A stretch of 64,000 nt of DNA from Shimia sp. R10_1 (lineage in GTDB: Bacteria > Pseudomonadota > Alphaproteobacteria > Rhodobacterales > Rhodobacteraceae). The notes below the pieces were generated by a model. The model searched no databases. It saw only the letters and a program-made list of their open reading frames with translations, and was not told where the DNA came from. The position numbers and the translations under genes were made by a program. The DNA lies in the NCBI RefSeq assembly GCF_017744095.1, contig NZ_JAGHQX010000001.1, forward strand, positions 1-64,000, given 5' to 3'. Shown piece after piece: positions 1 through 9,400 of this stretch; the stretch's first letter is position 1, and every line of letters begins with the position of its first letter.

Positions 1-169
1 CGAGATCTTGGTTGGGCACAAACTCAGTGTCACGATGCGCCGTCACCCACTTGTTCAGCGTGGATAGCCCCACGCCCAAATCTGAGGCGACCTGCTTTCG
101 TGTCAGCCCGCTGGTCAGCGCAATCCGTACAGCATCAGCGCGGAACTCGTCAGTCCGTTTCAGTCCCAT
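1..169 (-). CDS. IS3-family transposase OrfA, partial (runs off window edge)
   Basis: Reading the minus strand from the ATG at 169 gives a 56-residue N-terminal fragment that starts MGLKRTDEFRADAVRIA and continues with a helix-turn-helix segment (LTRKQVASDLGVGLSTLNKWV). This is the DNA-binding OrfA of IS3-family elements, which recognises the element ends. A good ribosome binding site (GGAGACG on the minus strand) precedes the ATG. The rest of the gene lies beyond base 1. It points away from the IS3 element at 238-1537, so these are two different elements in contact, probably one inserted in or next to the other. Confidence 0.8.
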   Translation of the reverse strand, partial: MGLKRTDEFRADAVRIALTSGLTRKQVASDLGVGLSTLNKWVTAHRDTEFVPNQDL

Positions 170-303
170 AGTTCGTCTCCTTTGTTGCAGTAAATGCTAT
201 CAAAGGAGCGGCATCAAACCGCGACACGTCCACTTGGAGAGGTGGTCGCGGAAATTTAGACCAGCGGCTAAGATGGATCGCATGATGAAAGTGACGATCC
301 AAA

Positions 304-612
304 ATGAAGAAACGCAAGAACCATTCTCCTGCGTTCAAAGCGAAGGTTGCGCTTGAAGCGATCCGCGAGGAGATGACGCTGGCGGAACTGTCCAAGAAGT
401 ATGGCGTTCATCCGACGCAGATCGGAACGTGGAAGCGGGCAGCGATAGAGAACATGGCGACGGCCTTTACGCGCCGTGGTTCGGCTCCAGAACAGGTTAG
501 CGCCGCTGATGTCGACAAGCTACATTCGAAGATTGGCCAGCTGGTGGTGGAGCGGGATTTTTTAGCGGAAGCCTCGCATCAACTTCTCGGGACGCGAGGC
601 AAAAAATGGTGA
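304..612 (+). CDS. IS3-family transposase OrfA
   Basis: This 102-residue protein starts MKKRKNHSPAFKAKVALEAI and has a helix-turn-helix (MTLAELSKKYGVHPTQIGTWK) followed by a short leucine-rich helix near the C-terminus (KLHSKIGQLVVERDFLAEA). OrfA binds the inverted repeats of the element. The reading frame ends in an A6 run (601-606), and orfB begins at 606 in the -1 frame. This is the arrangement used by IS3 elements for programmed -1 frameshifting to make the OrfAB fusion transposase. The frame is intact, so a functional OrfA could still be made. Confidence 0.85.
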   Translation: MKKRKNHSPAFKAKVALEAIREEMTLAELSKKYGVHPTQIGTWKRAAIENMATAFTRRGSAPEQVSAADVDKLHSKIGQLVVERDFLAEASHQLLGTRGKKW

Positions 613-1477
613 GCCGGGATCACAAGTTAAGCCTTCGCAAACAGTGCGAACTGTTGCGGTTATCTCGGTCGCGGCTCTATTATCAGCCGGTTGGTGAAAG
701 CGCGGAAAACCTGCGTTTCATGGAAATCATCCATTGCCCGGCAGGCGCATTCGAAGAATGCTGCCGAGAGGGGACAAGCAGTTCCTGGAAACGCCGTGGT
801 ATAGATCGCGCCAGATGGCCCGCTCTATGAAGCGGAATGGGCATCAATGTGGTCGGCACCGCGTACGGCGGTTGATGCGTCTGATGAGGCTGGTGCCGAT
901 TTATCAGGAGCCAAACACCAGCAAGAAGCATCCCCAGCACAAGATTTGGCCATACCTGCTGCGCAACATGGTGATTGATCGCCCCAATCAGGTCTGGTGC
1001 GCAGACATTACCTACATCCCAATGCGTCGCGGGTTCCTGTATCTCGTGGCGATCATGGATTGGTACAGTCGCAAAGTCCTGGCCTGGCGTCTGTCCAACA
1101 GCATGGATGCGGACTTCTGCGTGGAGGCTTTGAAAGAAGCTATCGCCAAACACGGCAAGCCGGAAATCTTCAATAGCGACCAGGGTAGCCAGTTCACCAG
1201 CGGTGCTTGGATCGACGTCCTGACAGATGCAAAGATCAAGATCAGTATGGATGGTAAGGGCGCTTGGCGCGACAACCGAATGATCGAAAGACTGTGGCGG
1301 TCGTTGAAGTACGAATGCGTTTACCTGAATGCCTTTGAGACAGGTTCAGAAATGCGCGCCGGGATCAGCACGTGGCTGGCCTACTACAACTCAGAGAGGC
1401 CTCATTCCACACACGGTATATTGACGCCGAATGAGGCTTATGGAAACAAAGCTGTACCCGTGAAATTGGCAGCCTAA
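606..1477 (+). pseudogene. IS3-family transposase OrfB, interrupted by a 41-bp insertion
   Basis: The N-terminal part (606-731, MVSRDHKLSLRKQCELL ... LRFMEII) and the C-terminal part (from 773, DKQFLETPWYRSRQM to the stop at 1477) are in different frames, separated by an extra 41 bp. Joined together they give a normal IS3 OrfB with an rve integrase core. The DDE residues can be seen: D in VWCADITYIP, D in FNSDQGSQFTS and E in NRMIERLWRSLKYE. Without the insertion the gene would be complete, so the lesion is probably recent. Translation from 606 shifts frame and ends at 830. An internal start at 734 leaves the catalytic core open but without the normal N-terminus. Confidence 0.8.
732..772. repeat. 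41-bp palindromic insertion inside transposase orfB
   Basis: This segment is surplus to the transposase reading frame. It holds an inverted repeat: CGGCA (739-743), a 3-nt bulge, GCATTC (747-752), loop GAA, GAATGC (756-761), TGCCG (762-766). Removing 732-772 restores the orfB frame exactly. It could be a very small mobile palindromic element or a repair scar. I see no clear target duplication. Confidence 0.6.
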
Positions 1478-1641
1478 ATACAACCCTGATCCATCTTAAG
1501 TTGGCTGCAAACTGGTCCAAAACGTAGGACCACCTCTGACAGAGAACCGAAAAAATTACCAAAGTGCGCCGCGCGTGCTTTGAAAGAAAAGCCCTTAGGC
1601 TATGCGGATATCCTTCTGAGCTGTTGACCATTTATACACTT

Positions 1642-3138
1642 ATGGTTGAGAGTGATGGCATGTATTTTAAGTTGGCTGTGTTTTCGACCGCATTAAATAT
1701 CCTGGCGCTGATCATGCCTTTGGCGCTTTTGCAGGTTTATGATCGCATCCTTCCGAACCAAAATTCTGGTTCAGCTTTTGTGATTTTCTCGGCTGTTGCG
1801 ATCGCTTTGCTACTTGGAGGCGTATTGCGTGCGGCGCGGGCACGCATGTTTTCTCACATCAGCGCAACCGCAGATCATCGAAATTGGATGCTAGTGTCTG
1901 ATCGGTTGATGTCCCAAAATGTCGAGTTTGAAACCGCGCAGCACCTCATGGATGGGCCAGCAAAGGCGAGGGACTTTGAAGCAGGCGAAGCAGCTGTCGG
2001 ATTGTACGATGCGCCCTTTGTTCTAGTTTTCATAGGGCTGATTTGGTTTCTCGGTGGGCAAGTTGTGCTTGTTCCACTGGGCATCATTTTTCTGGCTGCT
2101 GGAGTTGTTCTTTTCACGCACGCTCAAGGGTCGGCAGCACGCCAGCTGTTTGAGCGCGACAACAGGGAAATGAAACGGATCGTAACGCAGATCGCCAACA
2201 GCACGGGGGGGGATTTGCGTTCTATTGCTGGTCAAATGGCACAGATGAGCACGCTTTTGAGGCGCCGCGCTCAAGCTCTTTTGGGGGTGGAAGCGGCGTC
2301 CGCGCGTCAGCTTGATCTGATGCAAGTTGCCGGTCTGGCAACAACGGTTTTGATTGTGGGCTTTGGCGCCGCTGTTGTGCTGAATGGGCATATGACCACA
2401 GGCGGCCTGGCGGCTTGTACGCTTCTTGGAAGCCGCGCCGCCAGTCAGGGAATTGGGGCGGTTTTGGCAATGACGCGCCGCGCCGACACGCAGACAGCCA
2501 ACCGATTGATGCGCAGCCTTGAAAAAGCGGATGCAAGCGAAGCTCCACCCACCGATTGCATGCAAGTGCTGTCGCGCGTTTTTTCTGAGGAGGAGATCAG
2601 CACAGGTGACGTGATCTTGATCAAAGGCGACGAAACCAAGCAGGAAGCAAGGGTTCTGCAGTCTTTGGTTACGGCTTTGTGGGGAACTGGCGCACACAGG
2701 ACGGATGCTGTGCTGGTTCCAGCGCGGCCAGAATTTGTGCGTGGGACATTGCTCGAAAATCTGTCGGGCTTTGAAAAGGAGCGTGCGCAAGACGCGTTGG
2801 CTCTGTCGATTGCGCTTGGCTTGGATGTGATGATCGGACGTTTGGCACAAGGCTATGAAACGAATGTCAGCCGCACGGAAAACGGCGGATTGTCTCATGG
2901 CGCGGTAAAACGTGCGATGATTGTTCAAGCGCTTGTGGCGCGCCCTCGGTTGCTGTTGCTGGAGCGCCCCGCTGCGGGGCTGGATTTGGATGGCCGCAAG
3001 CGGCTTGCATCGGTCCTGAACGAACATGCGCAGGACATTACTGTGGTGATGACCACAACAGAGGCAGCCCTTTCCGAGATTGTCACAAAACGTATTTGCG
3101 CCCCTGCAATCGCTTTGCAAAACGAGGCCGGCAAATGA
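1642..3138 (+). CDS. Type I secretion ABC half-transporter with degenerate nucleotide-binding domain
   Basis: This is a membrane permease/ATPase of the LapB/HlyB class, which should export the adhesin encoded at 6418 together with the next two genes. About six membrane segments span 1680-2520, beginning FKLAVFSTALNILALIMPLALL. The C-terminal ATPase domain is degenerate. The Walker A position reads KGDETKQEA (about 2623-2649) with no GxxGxGKS/T. The signature is LSHGA (2890-2904). Walker B reads LLLLERP (2950-2970) in place of LLLDEP, and the H-loop His is replaced in VVMTTTEAA. The start is uncertain: ATG 1642, ATG 1660 (better Shine-Dalgarno) and GTG 1564 are possible. The frame is open back to the IS tip at 1537, so the N-terminus may have been cut off by the IS. 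It overlaps the next gene by 4 bp. Confidence 0.8.
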   Translation: MVESDGMYFKLAVFSTALNILALIMPLALLQVYDRILPNQNSGSAFVIFSAVAIALLLGGVLRAARARMFSHISATADHRNWMLVSDRLMSQNVEFETAQHLMDGPAKARDFEAGEAAVGLYDAPFVLVFIGLIWFLGGQVVLVPLGIIFLAAGVVLFTHAQGSAARQLFERDNREMKRIVTQIANSTGGDLRSIAGQMAQMSTLLRRRAQALLGVEAASARQLDLMQVAGLATTVLIVGFGAAVVLNGHMTTGGLAACTLLGSRAASQGIGAVLAMTRRADTQTANRLMRSLEKADASEAPPTDCMQVLSRVFSEEEISTGDVILIKGDETKQEARVLQSLVTALWGTGAHRTDAVLVPARPEFVRGTLLENLSGFEKERAQDALALSIALGLDVMIGRLAQGYETNVSRTENGGLSHGAVKRAMIVQALVARPRLLLLERPAAGLDLDGRKRLASVLNEHAQDITVVMTTTEAALSEIVTKRICAPAIALQNEAGK

Positions 3139-5096
3139 GTGATACACCTGAAAAAGCATATGACTTTCTCGTGGCGTTGCTTGCTGGCCTGGGTCGCGCA
3201 ATTTCAAAGCCGGTGGCGCAAAGTGCCTGCCACGGCTACCGTATCAGCGAAGACCTGGATGATCTGGCGGAGGTTGTGTCGCTTTTGGGTCTGTCAGCGC
3301 GCGTTGTGCAAAAATTGCCTGCAGGTTGGCGCGATTGCCGTGATGGGGCGTTGGTGTGTGTGCGTGATGGGGAGCTCTACGCCCAAGTGCGCACGGATGG
3401 AGTTTTGGAGAGCGTGTCGACTGTAGGGGAGGCAGAGCAGTACGTTCTCAAACCGAATGAACGCGTTTTGCACATTGAGGCTGTAACCGCCAAAAATGCT
3501 GCTGCGATAACCTATCTTTCTTTGGCTGCGCGGGCACGGCGGGTCGTCCAGCACGGCATATGGCAGTCACTTGCCATAAATCTGTGCGCCCTTACGGTGC
3601 CGTTCTTCACGATGGCCGTATATGATCGCGTTCTGGGCGGCGCAGCAGTTTCAAGCCTGCCGGCGTTGCTCACGGGGGCCGTATTGGTTTTGGGCATCTT
3701 GCTGGTTCTGCGGCGTATTCGTGCGTCTATGTTGGCGTCTGAGCATGCGCGTTTTGGCGCAACTGTGAGCAATGCGGTGGCGCACAGGATGTTTCGGCAA
3801 CCGTATCTGATGCAAAACAAGCTTGATGCGGAAACCGCAGTGGCAAAGTTGCGCCAATGTGAACGGACCGCTGATCTCTTTGCGAGCAAAAACACGGTGG
3901 CCATTTATGATGCGCCGTTCATCCTGTTGACCCTCATTGCTTTGGTGATTGTTGGCGGCGGATTGGCGGTCATTCCAGCGATTTACCTTGTTCTCTTTCT
4001 GTTGCTCGGTGTTTTGCTGGGGTGGACACAGGCGACGTCAGATCCGATTCAGGCTGATTTGACAAAACGGCACAAGGCCATGCTGTCAGACTTGCCATTT
4101 GCCAACAGCGTCAGAACCCGCGGGTTGTCCAAACAATGGATGGCCCGCTTTGATCAGCTGAGCCGCGCATCTGCGCGTGTGACACATGCTGCGCATCAGA
4201 AACCGGCGCTTGTGCACAGCGTGGGCACGGCGCTTGGCTCTGGGACGGCGCTTGCCACACTCGTCGTGGGATTGGATCTTGCTTTGCGCGGGCTGATTTC
4301 ACCGGGAACGCTCATTGGAACGATGCTGCTGACCTGGAGGATCACCGGTCCGGCACAGGGGGTGTTTTTGGCCATTCCCAGATTGCGCGCCCTGAAGGAC
4401 GCGTGGCGGCAATTGCAATCCACATTGGATCTGCAAGTCATCCATGCCGTGAGCCACGCACAGGACAACGCGCCTGAGGCGCCGGTAGATCTCAAAGCGG
4501 AAGGTCTGTTTGTGCGCTATGCGGCCGGTGCTGATCCAGCCCTCTCCGGTGCAAGTTTTGAGATTCCAGCTGGTATCGTGGTTGCCGTGATAGGCCCTAA
4601 TGGGGCTGGCAAATCCACGCTTTTGCGGGTGTTATCCGGGGCCTTGGCCACGCAGTCCGGTCGCTTAATGCTTGGCGGTCGTTCAATTTCCCACTTCAAC
4701 CCAGACAGTTTGTCGGAGCAATTTGTATTTTTGCCGTCCGATCCGCGACAAAGCCCAGATGTGCCACCGGCGTCTAAAGACGCCATGATATTGGATCAAG
4801 TCGCAGCAGAGGACGCTGCCTGGTCGGCCGCGACCGCCAGAGAAGCTCCTGTTTATCTGTTGGATGATCCGCTTTCGGTTGCTGGGGAAGATGCCAGAGC
4901 CCAGCTGGCAGATTTCATGGCGCGCAAGCGCGGCGCGGCGACTGTCGTGATCGCCACCCATGATGCGGCTTTGGTGCCTTTGGCTGACATGGCCATTGTT
5001 CTGGATCGGGGCACGCTTGTTTACGCGGGACCGATCCAACAGCAGGAAAATCTTGACGCGCCTCTAAGTGATGTTGCCGAGGAGACTACACCATGA
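3135..5096 (+). CDS. Type I secretion ABC half-transporter (LapB-like) lacking the signature motif
   Basis: This 653-residue protein should form the inner-membrane exporter with the preceding half-transporter. Residues 1 to about 130 look like the catalytically inactive C39-peptidase-like domain found in LapB-type transporters. Six membrane segments follow (about 155-425), then an ATPase domain. Walker A is intact (GPNGAGKST, residues 487-495). Walker B is VYLLDDP (573-579), with Asp instead of the catalytic Glu. The H-loop is present (VVIATHDAA). The helical subdomain is short and no LSGGQ-like signature can be found before Walker B. The start ATG at 3135 overlaps the upstream stop, and the gene ends in a 4-bp overlap with the adaptor gene. 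The missing signature complements the missing Walker A of its partner. Confidence 0.85.
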   Translation: MSDTPEKAYDFLVALLAGLGRAISKPVAQSACHGYRISEDLDDLAEVVSLLGLSARVVQKLPAGWRDCRDGALVCVRDGELYAQVRTDGVLESVSTVGEAEQYVLKPNERVLHIEAVTAKNAAAITYLSLAARARRVVQHGIWQSLAINLCALTVPFFTMAVYDRVLGGAAVSSLPALLTGAVLVLGILLVLRRIRASMLASEHARFGATVSNAVAHRMFRQPYLMQNKLDAETAVAKLRQCERTADLFASKNTVAIYDAPFILLTLIALVIVGGGLAVIPAIYLVLFLLLGVLLGWTQATSDPIQADLTKRHKAMLSDLPFANSVRTRGLSKQWMARFDQLSRASARVTHAAHQKPALVHSVGTALGSGTALATLVVGLDLALRGLISPGTLIGTMLLTWRITGPAQGVFLAIPRLRALKDAWRQLQSTLDLQVIHAVSHAQDNAPEAPVDLKAEGLFVRYAAGADPALSGASFEIPAGIVVAVIGPNGAGKSTLLRVLSGALATQSGRLMLGGRSISHFNPDSLSEQFVFLPSDPRQSPDVPPASKDAMILDQVAAEDAAWSAATAREAPVYLLDDPLSVAGEDARAQLADFMARKRGAATVVIATHDAALVPLADMAIVLDRGTLVYAGPIQQQENLDAPLSDVAEETTP

Positions 5097-6394
5097 ATGA
5101 CAAGAAAGCCTTGGAACCTTTTCGCATCGATGAAAGCCCCACCGCCAAATGGATCACGCGCGCGGCGTGGGCGACGGTGGTGGGATTGGTTGCTGTTGTT
5201 GGCTGGTCCGTGACAGCAAAGGTTGACGAAGTGGCCAAGGCGCCGGGCGCGGTGGAGCCCATTGCGATGGTTCAGCGTGTGGAAAGTCGGCATGGTGGAC
5301 AGGTCGAAGAGGTTTTGGTGCGCGCGGGTGAAATGGTGGCGAAAGGCGACGTTCTGGTCACAATGAACCGCACCGAGGCGCAGAGCGCGCTTTCCGCAAC
5401 TGATGCACGTATTGCCGGACTTTCCTTGGAAGTTGAACGTTTGACGTCATTTGTGGAAAAGCGAGCGCCTGATTTTTCGGCTTATGCCAAGGCTTATCCC
5501 GCATTGGTCGCATTTGAGACGGCCGCCATCCAAACCCAAGAGAATTTCTTGTCGGCTGAGCGCAGCGTTCTGGAAGCGCAAATCAAAGCAAAGCGCGCCG
5601 AATTGGATGCCATTAGAGAGCAGCGGCCAGAGCTAGAGCGCCAGATTTCTGTGGCGCAAGAAGAACGCACAATCGAGGAAGATTTGGTAGAGCGTGGTCT
5701 GTCTGCGCGCGCGCGAATGGTTGAGTTGATTGAGCGGGAGGCGCAGTACCGGTTCGATCTTTCCCGATTGGCGGGGCGAGAAACCATAACAGAGGCGGCA
5801 ATCGTTGAACTGCAGTCCTCAATTGAACGGGTTGATTTGGACCAGAGTTCGACGGCGCGAAATCGCATTGTTGATGCGGTCGCAGAGCGCCGCGCCCTTG
5901 TGGCCGAGGCTCAGGCCCTGCGCGCACGTGTTGAAGAAGCGGAAGTAACGGCCCCTTTGGCGGGCCTTGTTCAAACGCTTCCTGACGAAAGTTCCGGCGA
6001 TGTGATTGAGGCCGGCGGCATGGTTGCGGCCATTGTGCCTGCAGAGGGCGGCGTGCGTTTCTCCGGGCGTTTGTCACCGCGCGATGTTGCCTTCGTGAAT
6101 GTGGGGCAAGAGGTGCGCGTAAAAATCGAGAGTTTCGATTTCAGTCGCTACGGTTCTTTGGCTGGGGTGGTCGAAGAAGTGTCGCCAACCACACTCTTTG
6201 ACGACCGCGGACAGGCTTTCTACGAGGTGCTTGTCGCTTTGCCACGAGACTTCTTTCGCGCTCCAGAAGACCAGCTCTCGCTTTTACCCGGGATGACTGG
6301 TGAGGCCGATATCGTCACGGGCTCAAAAACGGTGTTCCAGTATGTCTGGAAGCCAGTGTTTACCAATCTTGATCTCGCGCTGACTGAACGTTGA
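5093..6394 (+). CDS. HlyD-family type I secretion periplasmic adaptor
   Basis: This 433-residue protein has one N-terminal membrane segment (AAWATVVGLVAVVGWSVTA, about residues 24-42), a lipoyl/barrel-sandwich half (VESRHGGQVEEVLVRAGEMV), a long coiled-coil hairpin (about residues 100-290, rich in E, R and A), the second half of the lipoyl domain (AEVTAPLAGLVQTLP), and a C-terminal beta-barrel region (VRVKIESFDFSRYG). It links the inner-membrane ABC pair to an outer-membrane TolC-type channel, which is not encoded in this window. The start overlaps the preceding stop by 4 bp, and the adhesin gene begins 23 bp downstream, so all four genes should be one operon. Confidence 0.9.
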   Translation: MNDKKALEPFRIDESPTAKWITRAAWATVVGLVAVVGWSVTAKVDEVAKAPGAVEPIAMVQRVESRHGGQVEEVLVRAGEMVAKGDVLVTMNRTEAQSALSATDARIAGLSLEVERLTSFVEKRAPDFSAYAKAYPALVAFETAAIQTQENFLSAERSVLEAQIKAKRAELDAIREQRPELERQISVAQEERTIEEDLVERGLSARARMVELIEREAQYRFDLSRLAGRETITEAAIVELQSSIERVDLDQSSTARNRIVDAVAERRALVAEAQALRARVEEAEVTAPLAGLVQTLPDESSGDVIEAGGMVAAIVPAEGGVRFSGRLSPRDVAFVNVGQEVRVKIESFDFSRYGSLAGVVEEVSPTTLFDDRGQAFYEVLVALPRDFFRAPEDQLSLLPGMTGEADIVTGSKTVFQYVWKPVFTNLDLALTER

Positions 6395-6417
6395 GGTGCT
6401 GAATTCACGAGGTTTCC

Positions 6418-9400
6418 ATGTCCGATTTATCTTCGAAAGACGACCCAAAAGCCCCAAAGCCGTCACTCCGTGAGGGACTGTCAGAGGAGGGATTTGGATG
6501 GGTTGTGTTCGATCCGATAGACATGGGCCCAGAAAAAGAACGTTCCAGCCAAGGGGGCGAAGCGGATCCAGCTTTGACAAGCGGTCGGACAGATGGCCGA
6601 AGCTTTCAAATCCCTATAAGCGCGATCAAAGAGCTTTCCGGGCAAGATCCGGAAAATTTGCCTACACAAGGCGCCGCGCGCGCTGTATCGCCTCCGGCGG
6701 CACCCACGCAGATTTCTGATCTTTTGAACGCACTGCCTGGCGCGCAGCATATGCCCGGCGCGGAAGGTCAGCTCGGCACCTTGCGGGTCCCCTTGTCCTC
6801 GCTTGGGGACAGTGTCGGCCACACTGTCGAAATAGCCCCCCAAATGAAGGGCGCGCCAACCGGCGGGCAGGTTCCCGCTCAGGCCCAGCCAACACAGCTT
6901 GCGTTTGCAGGCCATCCCAATGGCCCCGCTGTTGTAGCCATGACGGCGACAGGCTTTGAAGACCGCCCTCTGAAGCTGATGGTGTCAGCTGTGGATGGCG
7001 GGGCCCACTCAAACAGCGTTACGACGCATTTTCATGGACTGCCACCGGGGGCCACGCTTTCGGCGGGGCACCCTGATCCGACCGGAGGATGGGTTGTTCC
7101 TGCGGGGACGCCCCTCACGGGCATCCAGCTCATTCCAGCGGCCAATTGGTTTGGCAGCGGCGCAATAGGCATCACCGTCACACAGCCCGATGGACAAACT
7201 GCAACCGCACTGCTGCCCTTTAACATTGTGAACACCCCGGATGCAGCGGTGGTTTCTGGTCTCTCCAAGGGCGCGACAACAGAGGATCTGCAGCAAACCG
7301 TCTCAGGCAAACTTTCGGTTTCAGATCCTGACCCCGGTGAAGCGGCGTTTGCGCCGACAAGTGAACACGGCAAGCTTGGAACACTTGAAATTGAGAGCTC
7401 TGGCGCTTGGAAATACACCCTCGACAACAGCAAACCCGAAGTGCAGGCGCTGGTGGCCAAAGACCGCGTCACAGAAACTTTTGTCGTCCGCACAATCGAT
7501 GGCACCTCACGCCCGATTACGATCACTGTTGCGGGCACTGATGATCGTGCAGTTATTTCCGGCACGGCAGTGGGCGCAGTCACTGAGGACAAAACCCAAT
7601 CCACGGGTGGCAAGCTGGGTGTGACCGATCCAGATGCGGGACAGGCGGGTTTTGTGCCGCAGACCGGGGTGCAAGGCGCCCATGGCAGCTTCACTGTGGC
7701 CCCCGACGGGACCTGGAGCTACACGCTGGACAACAGCCAGCCTGCAGTTCAGGGGCTGAAATCAGGCGAGCAGATCACCGACAGGCTGACGGTTTCGACC
7801 ATTGATGGCACCACTCGCGATATCGTTGTCACCATCAATGGCACCGATGACCGTGCAGTTATTTCCGGCACGGGAGGGGGCGCTGTCACCGAAGATCAGA
7901 ACGTCAGCAGCGGCCAACTCGTGGTCAACGGAACCTTGTCAATCAGTGACCCGGACAAGGGAGACGACCATTTTGTCAGCCCGCCACAAACGGACAGTCT
8001 GGGCGGCACCTTTGGCATCGGGCCATCTGGCGCTTGGACCTACGCCATAGGCAATAGCGTGCCGGAGGTGCAACGGCTCGGCGCCGGTCAGAGCATCACG
8101 ACCGCTTTCACTGCGACATCGGCCGACGGCACCACGCATCAGGTCCAGATCACAATCCGTGGCACCAATGATGCGCCTGTTCTGAGTGCAGCGACGGCCT
8201 CTGCGACAGAGGATGGGGCCGCGGTGACGGGGCAAATGTCAGCCACAGATGTGGATGCGGGCGACAGGCTGACCTACGCACTCGGTCAAGCGGCCCCTGC
8301 GGGCTTTACGCTCAACGCAGGTGGCAGTTGGCATTTTGATCCCACAGATGCGGCCTACCAGCATCTTGGGGCGGGACAGAACGAGCAGATCATCATCCCG
8401 GTCACCGTCACCGATGGCACCATGACGGACACTCAAAACCTTGTGATCACTGTCACAGGCACCAATGATGCTGCAACCTTTGGCGGTGTGTCCACGGGCG
8501 GTGTCGCAGAAGATAAATTCGCCACCGCCAGCGGATCGCTGAGTGTCACGGATCCTGACACCGGCGAGTCCCAAATTGTCGCACAGTCTCGGATCGGCGG
8601 GTTCGGTGCCTTCTCCATCTCTGCAGACGGCAGCTGGACCTATCAGTTGGACAATACCGCCCCCAGCGTTCAGGGACTGAAGGCTGGAGAGACCGTGACC
8701 GACCGGTTCTGGGTCAATAGCTTAGACGGCTCTGCCCACCATGCGGTTGAGATCACCGTGCATGGGACAAATGATGCGCCTGTGCTTGCCGCTGCAAGCG
8801 CAAGCGCAACGGAAGACGGCCACTCGATCACCGGACAGATGAACGCAACCGACGTGGACGTTGGGGACAACATGCGCTTTTCAATGGCGCAACCCGTGGC
8901 TGGTTTTGTGATGGATCGTAATGGGGCATGGCACTTTGACCCGACTGACGCGGCCTATCAACACCTGGCGGCAGGCGCGACCGAACAGATCATCATCCCG
9001 GTCACCGTCACCGATGGCACCGCGACGGACACAAAAAGCCTGACGATCACCGTCACAGGCACCAATGACGGGCCAGCTGTCACTGGCCCTGTCACGCTTC
9101 CGGGGAGCACAGAAGACAAGACGGTTCTGATCTCGGCAGCACAGTTGCTGGAACATGCGACGGATGTCGACACAGGCGACAATCTCTCAGTGACCGGCCT
9201 GACAGCCAGCCACGGCACAATTGCCGGGGATGCGGCCAACGGTTTCACCTTCACGCCCGACGCCAACTACAACGGTCCAGTTAGTCTGAGTTACACCGTC
9301 ACCGACGGACATGGTGGTTCTGTGGCGCAGACCGCCTCGCTCAACTTGACTGCTGTTGGGGACGCTGCCGTGATCGGTGGTGTGGATACAGGTGATGTCA

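Larger units (their letters stand above)
238..1537 (+). mobile_element. IS3-family insertion sequence with disrupted orfB
   Basis: The element holds overlapping orfA and orfB. It is bounded by imperfect inverted repeats: AGAGGTGGTC starts at 238 and its complement GACCACCTCT ends at 1537. Further in, TAAGATGGATC at the left is matched by GATCCATCTTA at about 1488. That gives a length of about 1300 bp. No target-site duplication is visible at the borders (TGG on the left, GAC on the right), which suggests rearrangement or misjudged tips. The left flank is part of another IS. The right tip abuts the type I secretion gene at 1642. The element is probably not autonomously active because orfB is broken at 732-772. 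Confidence 0.75.

Noticed and set aside
2023-3207. Minus-strand frame of 394 residues over the first ABC gene
   Set aside because: No domain and basic, His-rich composition; the plus-strand transporter has clear membrane and ATPase features.
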